Below, in pieces: positions 58,231 through 64,000 of a stretch of DNA of 64,000 bases (its first letter is position 1; each line of letters starts with the position of its first letter). The DNA comes from Bursaphelenchus xylophilus (Eukaryota > Nematoda > Chromadorea > Rhabditida > Aphelenchoididae). The stretch covers positions 7,745,501 to 7,809,500 of the forward strand of contig CAJFCV020000005.1 of NCBI GenBank assembly GCA_904066235.2, written 5' to 3'. A model generated the notes under the pieces. The model saw only the letters and a program-made list of their open reading frames with translations, ran no database searches and was not told where the DNA came from. The position numbers were made by a program, and so were the translations under genes.

Positions 58231-59577
58231 CTATAGGGGTTTTGTCGTCGATGAATTGCCGACACCGCGTGATCTTTTCCCGAACAATTTCTTCTGAAAA
58301 GTCCGATTGCTGGTCAGGTAGATTACTGCTGGGCAACCTGAAGAGAAGTGATGTATCACTAATGTTCTGCAAAGTCATGGATTTCCTCGCACAGTGAAAT
58401 TTAAGCTTCCACTATGTGAGTAACTGGATCAAACATCCATCCAATACAAGCTTGCGCAAAGCAGGCGCAGCCGAATAAGGTCAAATACCTTATTTGTAAT
58501 AGTGTATGGGCAGACGTACAACTAGCACCCCCACACCGCACACCGCTCAAAAAAGGTCTTCCCTTACCTTGCACAATTATCCACCCGTAATGGCCGGTAC
58601 ACTTTACCCAATATGGCGTGAACGAAAGTTGCATCACAAAATAAGTCACAGCAGCCGCCGAGATAATCAAACTCATAGTAAGAATTTGGCCGAAAAGCTT
58701 CAATAAAAAATCTTATTAACGCCACCGAAGACGATCTTACATTCTTGTCGTCGCGCGGCTCATTAGTTCGTCCTTTGCCAATTTTTTTAACGTAGAAGAA
58801 GAAAACAACGTAAAGCAGAGGGATGGCTGTTGCTACAATAATGTTTTCTATTGTATGCGCCCAATTAAAGTACTAAAACGTTGATTTATTGTTAGACACG
58901 ACCAGTCAATGCGACTTCACAGGCTCCAATAAACTGGCCTTACCTGTCCATCAATGTCCTCAAAATATCCCATATGTGGATTGAAGAACCATCCATAATA
59001 TTGCGGAGTAAAGATGACTGGAGTTCCATACAAGAAATGATACAGAATCATAAACCAAGGCGAGATTAACCAAAAATATTCCCAATTTCCCTTGAAATAC
59101 ATGTCAAGGCGTGTGAAGGAGACGCAACGATTTAACGCCAAGATTATTGCATATAATGCGTAACCCATCCAGAGTGCTGAAAAATCACAGTTATTCGTAT
59201 AGTCCTATGCGTTTTCCGAAAACTTTACGCTTACCCAACAACCATACTCCGATGAAATAAATCATGGTTGGATGGTCGCAGAACACTGTGCCTTTCATTA
59301 AAAAATAAGACGTGGCAAACGCCGAACCAGGCAATAAAGCCATATCCAATATGGCCAAAATCAGCATGATTCTGTAACAAAGACTCTGCAGCAAACTCCT
59401 GTCTATTAATACATAGACTACAAGTATGTAAAGGAGTTCTTCGAGAAAGCCAGAGAGCAAAAATAGAATTCCCCCATTTATGGATGCCCTCTCTGCGCGC
59501 GGATATACCTCTGTGTCATAGAAGGAACAGTTGTAGAGCTGTAGAAACTGGTCGTGACGGCGAAAATACAAGTCCAT
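58231..59577 (-). CDS. Srt-type (class T) serpentine chemoreceptor C
   Basis: Third paralogue. Exons 59577-59235, 59176-58944, 58872-58741, 58697-58568 and 58337-58231 join in frame to 314 residues. Exon lengths 343, 233, 132, 130 and 107 equal those of receptor A except for the last. It carries MDLYF, YNCSFYD, CYRIMLILAILD, LALNRC, GWFFNPHMGY and GCPAVIYLTSNRTFQ, and is closest to receptor B. The acceptor of exon 4 is TATTGAAG rather than TTTCAG, a weak site, but the exon length and frame agree with both paralogues. The C-terminal tail is shorter than in A or B. The frame is intact. Confidence 0.88.
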
Positions 59578-60647
59578 TTGATGAGAACTTTGTACTGCTA
59601 AAAGAATGACTTAGGCTGCAAATCAGTAAAGCACTTGAAACGCGAAATCTGAGGATTCTCGTTAAGTGCTGTTTATCGACTACTGTGAATTGGTTGGCTT
59701 TACCCAGCCGATATGCTTAGGGGCCTCCAACAATCAATACATAAACTGTAAACTTTTTCTTGTTAGTTACTTTTACATGTCCATGCTAATGCAACCTCAG
59801 CAGACGATTGTTGCAAAAACTATGCAAACAGTTAGGCTCCTGTGAGGCGGAAAGACCGAGCTTCGACGATTTTCCCACGAGGAACTGTGTTCATTTATTC
59901 AAATTGGATTGTTCTTTCCTACGTGAGGTTTCCCTATAAAAGGGCTTCCTTTCTACTGAATAAATCGCTTGACTCTTGAGCTCTCGCCTTCCCGGGCCTC
60001 TCGACGGATCCTCTAATTTAACTAACCACACAAGACTGAGCAACTGTCGAAAATTATTAGTAATCACATGTTATTTTCCATTTAAATTAAATCATAACTA
60101 ATATGGAAATACTTTTTAATCATATACATGTAAGTATATTTGTCCACTTTTTTGAAAAATGAAAACAGTAATTAATATAAAAAGATGAAATAAATTAGAA
60201 TTGACTTATGATCTCGAGCCACTGCTGCAGAAAATTGAAAACGGATTTCGGGTTAATGGAGTTACATCCTACATTAACCTGTATGTAGTGCAAATCGAAA
60301 TGGACCCAAAAATCTATTTCTTGTATACGTACAAGGGTTTTACACTACAAAAGTTTTTACCCATAATTGCCCGTGGTACATCCACACCGTTCGTTAAACG
60401 TATAGGTTTCGTACTCCGGGGCTTGCTAAACACAGGTTCCATTGTATACATTATTCCCAGAAACATATAAAAAATGAAATACAACCGCGCGTTTTGCAAC
60501 TAGCAAAGTGCCTTTGCATTGACGAGTCTCTTTCATAACGCTTCGGTTATTCTTGTAAGATACTCGAATAAATGTAGTCCCACCTTAAACAAAACTCGTG
60601 AACTACGCAGTTTCAAACCAAATCCTGAGAGTAACGCAAGAAAACTT
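59578..60647. other. intergenic
   Basis: Upstream region of srt C and beyond. A 89-codon plus-strand frame at 60201-60470 begins at a non-ATG codon and has no recognised features. Otherwise I see nothing. Confidence 0.4.
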
Positions 60648-60687
60648 ATGTAGCGTGTTTATCCAAAATTAGATAAACACGCTACAT
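60648..60687. repeat. perfect 16-bp hairpin
   Basis: ATGTAGCGTGTTTATC (60648-60663), loop CAAAATTA, and the exact complement (60672-60687). It could be a cruciform site, a small fold-back, or a stem in an RNA; it is too short for a typical microRNA precursor unless flanking pairing extends it. Confidence 0.6.
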
Positions 60688-60953
60688 TACGGCGGCTGGC
60701 CTTTTCATACAACGCACAGTCCCGGACATACATTTTTGACCACCCATATCTCAAGTAAATGTAACCCAATCAGTTTGAAACTTGGCATGACAGGCGGAAT
60801 CTGCCATGCAATTTACCCAAGTGATCAGAAAGTTTTGTCCACTATTTTTTTGAAAATTGCCAAAAAAAACTGCCCTTATAGTGCAAAGGCAAAAAATTTG
60901 GAACATGTAGCACAATTATTTAACAACCGAGCTACAGGGTGGTCAGAAATATA

Positions 60954-61964
60954 CAGTAGCTGCCAAAAAACTGTCAATTTTTTTGTTTTTGCGTAACTCT
61001 GCTCAACGTGGATGGATTTAAACGAAACTGACAACATTCTGTAGAGAATTGTTGCTGTTATCAATGGCATAACCATTGAGGTGATTTTACATCCTAGTGT
61101 GTAACAATTGTCGACGTAAAATTTTTGGAAAGACAAAAAACTGTCAATTTTTCCAAAAAAAATTAAAGCTTGCATACGCCGCAGCGAATCATGGGCGTAT
61201 ATATTCTGATTATTAAATAAAGTCCCACTGCACATTACTGACCGTCAAAGGGAGCCAAGAAAATTACTTTTATACACCTTTTGGTGGTCCTAAGTTCGAT
61301 ACCCAAAAACGTGACGTTTAAGGAAAAATCGGTTTTTTCTTGAACTTAGCAATATGACAATGCCTTGCGTAGAAGCTAGACAACCTACAATTATAATAAA
61401 AAAATAATTATGGGCCAAAATGTAAAGTTTATGGACTCCAGTTGATATTCAAGTTTCTCCGGCAATCGAGCTTCTGTAGAAATAAAGAGTGCAAATCAAG
61501 ACACCAATTTTTCTTCAAAAGTTCCATTTTGGAGCTGGTTATTTTTCGCGTAAAGTTCGGGCCGGTGGCGGTAGTGGTTCTAAACTGTTCGCTATTCACT
61601 TGTGTGTCTTCTGTGACCTTGGAACTACCATTAGAGGTATCTACGAAAGCACATAGGCTAAGGTTCTACGGTACGTCTACTGCCGGAGAAACTTGAATAT
61701 CAAGTGAAGTCCGTAGACTTACATTTTGGTTCATAATCATTTTTTTATTATAATTGTAGGTTGTCTACCTTCAACTGCCAGGAATTGCCTTACTGCTAAG
61801 TCCAAGAAAAAAACCGATTTTTCCTTAAACGTCACGTTTTGGGGTATCGAACTTGGCACCACCAAAGTAATTTAAAGTAATTTTCTTGGCTCCCTTTGAT
61901 GGGCAGTAATGTTGAGCAGAGTTACACAAAAAACAAAAAAATGACAGCTTTTTGGCAGCTACTG
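60954..61964. mobile_element. Tc1/mariner-like non-autonomous fold-back element, about 1.0 kb
   Basis: Ends are inverted, CAGTAGCTGCCAAAAA at the left and its complement at the right, with TA flanks (60952-60953 and 61965-61966). CAGT termini are typical of Tc1 relatives. Inner arms (about 61230-61450 and 61680-61920) also pair, with a centre near 61570. No transposase frame remains. A second 12-bp inverted match, CCCGGACATACA (60721-60732) with its complement (61963-61974), overlaps the right end and may belong to an older enclosing element. Confidence 0.75.
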
Positions 61965-62227
61965 TATGTCCGGGAGTATGATTTTGGCTCCAGTTTAACC
62001 AAAACTCACTTAGCTCTTTACGGATCATGTTTCTGCTGGATACTGTTTAAACTTTTGTGTTACAACGACAAATTGTAAAAAATTATTTTTCCGCAATACA
62101 TAGACTTTTTTCGTTTTCTTTCGATTGTGTAATTTATTGGATTCCAATAAGGAAATTTTGACCATTGCATCCAGAATCTTTTCGAGGCTGCCAAGCAAAC
62201 CTTAATGCGTTCTAAAACATGACGCCC

Positions 62228-63469
62228 TTAAAAGGTAGGGGTGTGAGAAGTAACGAACGTCGCACCGACAGATCCCGATCGCTGAGCCACCCATCTTCCG
62301 CACGTCAATATTCTTAGCTGTCCGGAAAATGCACGTCGATATTCGTCACTGTGAAATTGCGTAGCTTATCTACAAGCACTTACTTGAAAGCAAAATATAT
62401 AAAGTAGTTTGCCGATATCCCTAAATTAATCAGCCATCCAATGTTCATATGGAAGAAGTACGAATCGGCATGACTTATATTGGGGTGCGTTCTTCCGTAG
62501 ACTGTTGTGAACACTCCAACGAACAGCCAACCCACCAGAAGGGACAGCATTATAAAGCTCAGCGACTTGACCAATTTTTTAGTCGATACTTCTGCAGACT
62601 TTTTTCTGACAACAATCCATAAGCTGGTATACACAATGATGCTCAAAAGGTATACAATTGCTTGAGAGACGTTGCAATAGTAGTGAGAGTCACCGACAAA
62701 AATTTCGGCTATCATTGCAATTATGAGCCTGGAAAATAGAATATGCCATCGATGTTTCAAAGGCTGAACTTTCGTCTTACCGTTCTTTAAATTTTTCTAC
62801 TTGGATATAACATTGATATAGTATTATAATACTGTAAACTGCTGGAGGTATCATGGTCAGAACGAGATACATGTTGGACTCCACCCTGCTGTATCTGAAA
62901 ATTTCATTGGGGTTTGTTTGTAATGCTCACAATGAAGGGAAGGACACGCAGAACAACCGGTCGATTCCAATGGATAAGACCAAGAAAGCGCCGAAACACA
63001 TGTTGAACGCCGGAATAAGAAAAATGTAAAAAGCGGTCTCAATGGAAAGGAATGGATTTCCGGATAGGTAGCAGTAAGCAAAAACAAGGTGAGCTGCTTG
63101 GTGAAAGATGTCAGACAAGGCCGTGACGGCGATAATCGTATTGCAGGTTGAGCGTAGACGGCTGGAATACGCGGTAATTATTGCATCCTGTTTCTTGCCA
63201 ACAAACTTAGGCGCAAATAACTTTAAGTCTATAAGCTTTTATTTATTTTTTTTTGAACAAACCGTGGCAAGTTCCGTTTCGAAACGACTTGTAGACGTTG
63301 CCTCAACGTTTGGCCAACTATTCTACTCGGCATCTTTGCTATGACCTTACCGATTCCTTACGGAAGCCCAAACAATATTTGCGTTTCCAAATATCCCAAC
63401 GATTCCAAGGCCAATAGTAAGGAATATTCCCGGAAAAACAGCGGGGTTGTATGGATCTATTTGCTCCAT
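62228..63469 (-). CDS. Srsx-type serpentine chemoreceptor
   Basis: Predicted seven-transmembrane chemoreceptor of the Srsx family (a rhodopsin-like nematode group). Exons 63469-63351, 63161-62931, 62894-62781, 62728-62384 and 62348-62228 join in frame to 309 residues, the usual length. Hallmarks: TM1 with GIFGNANIVWASVRNRRLRS, then CNTIIAVTALSDIFHQ in TM2; a SIGIDRLFCVSFPSLY segment after TM3 (a DRY-type motif reading DRL); and a Y-F-I-Y-F-A-F-x-x-x-E-Y-R-R-A-F junction at the end of TM7. Splice sites are canonical (GTAAGG, GTGAGC, GTAAGA and GTAAGT donors; ATTCCAG, TTTTCAG, TTTCCAG and TTCACAG acceptors). The start ATG at 63469 gives a short extracellular N-terminus as in relatives. No disabling mutation is seen. 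Confidence 0.88.
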
Positions 63470-64000
63470 AAGAAACTGTTTTCACTATTTCCACCTAGCC
63501 ACAATAAATGTTTTCAATTCGAGCACTGCAAGGTCTTTGAACATTTCAAAATGCTTGAGTTTCCCAACAAAAGAAGTGATGGATTAATGAAAGGAAGCAA
63601 TTTTCAAAACCTAATTTTGCAGGCGCAGTTACCCAAACCTGGTTATGCTATGGAAGTTACATTAATCTCGAGCATATGGTCAAAGGTGCCTCTGCAGCGC
63701 TCTCTATGGGTTGTAGCGTAGGGAGATAAGCCTAGAGTAGTCTCCTTGGTCTCCGTTGCGATGATTACGCCTAAAAAACGTCAACATCACTTACAATTAC
63801 TATAGGTTAAGTGTACAGTGCACTATTGAAACAACAAATAATTTAAATTCTGAAGGGATTCATTCACGGTAATTGGGGGTTTGATCTAACACGTAGGGGC
63901 TTCATCTAAAACGTACGGGGCTTGTTGCTGGATCATACAACTTGGATAAATTTTGTGGGTTCAGAATGAGGGGGGTTGTACTGGGTCATGGGGGGCTGAG
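63470..64000. other. intergenic, upstream of the Srsx gene
   Basis: No gene recognised. The last 150 bp is richer in G runs (GGGGG tracts) than the rest. Presumably it contains the promoter of the Srsx gene. Confidence 0.4.

Overview
This is a nematode nuclear chromosome segment. The evidence is short introns with GTAAGT donors and TTTCAG acceptors, chemoreceptor families seen only in nematodes (Sre, Srt, Srsx), a GAR-3-type muscarinic acetylcholine receptor, SXP/RAL-2 (DUF148) secreted proteins, and an AT-rich background full of fold-back DNA transposons. The sequence alone does not let me name the species or clade. No searches were run. Families were assigned from motifs I could read, and spliced models were built by hand by joining exons in a continuous reading frame.

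Layout. 1-2.7 kb: no confident gene. 2.7-4.7 kb: a complete six-exon Sre-type chemoreceptor (+). 4.8-13.8 kb: gene-poor AT-rich DNA with one small palindromic element. 13.8-18.2 kb: three SXP/RAL-2 genes in a row (-), each with a TATA box and a 5'-UTR intron; the middle one has two DUF148 domains. 18.4-27.0 kb: no confident gene, one 810-bp Tc1/mariner-like fold-back element. 27.0-33.2 kb: a fifteen-exon muscarinic receptor (+). 33.2-38.4 kb: intergenic, including a 0.6-kb inverted repeat with a tRNA-like core. 38.4-39.1 kb: a palindromic array of a TTGCGGGCA motif. 39,125-53,305: a Polinton/Maverick element with a perfect 6-bp target duplication, 2.3-kb terminal inverted repeats and an intact 1,296-residue protein-primed-type DNA polymerase B, but no visible integrase, capsid, protease or packaging ATPase. 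53.5-59.6 kb: three Srt-type chemoreceptors with nearly the same exon lengths, interleaved with a hAT-type element (8-bp duplication) and a TA-flanked fold-back. 60.9-62.0 kb: a Tc1/mariner-like fold-back with CAGT termini. 62.2-63.5 kb: a complete Srsx-type chemoreceptor (-).

The host genes fall into three themes: chemosensation (five candidate chemoreceptors of three families), cholinergic signalling (the muscarinic receptor), and secretion (the SXP/RAL-2 cluster). The right half looks like a chemoreceptor cluster that mobile DNA has repeatedly entered. The Polinton ends 220 bp upstream of one srt start codon and the hAT element lies 33 bp upstream of another, yet all three srt frames remain open. 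The most unusual object is the pared-down Polinton. It has an intact polymerase, a duplicated small gene (possibly OB-fold) in its inverted repeats, arrays of a GTCACAACTG motif, and about 5.4 kb of apparently non-coding interior where the integration and capsid genes of typical Polintons would be expected.
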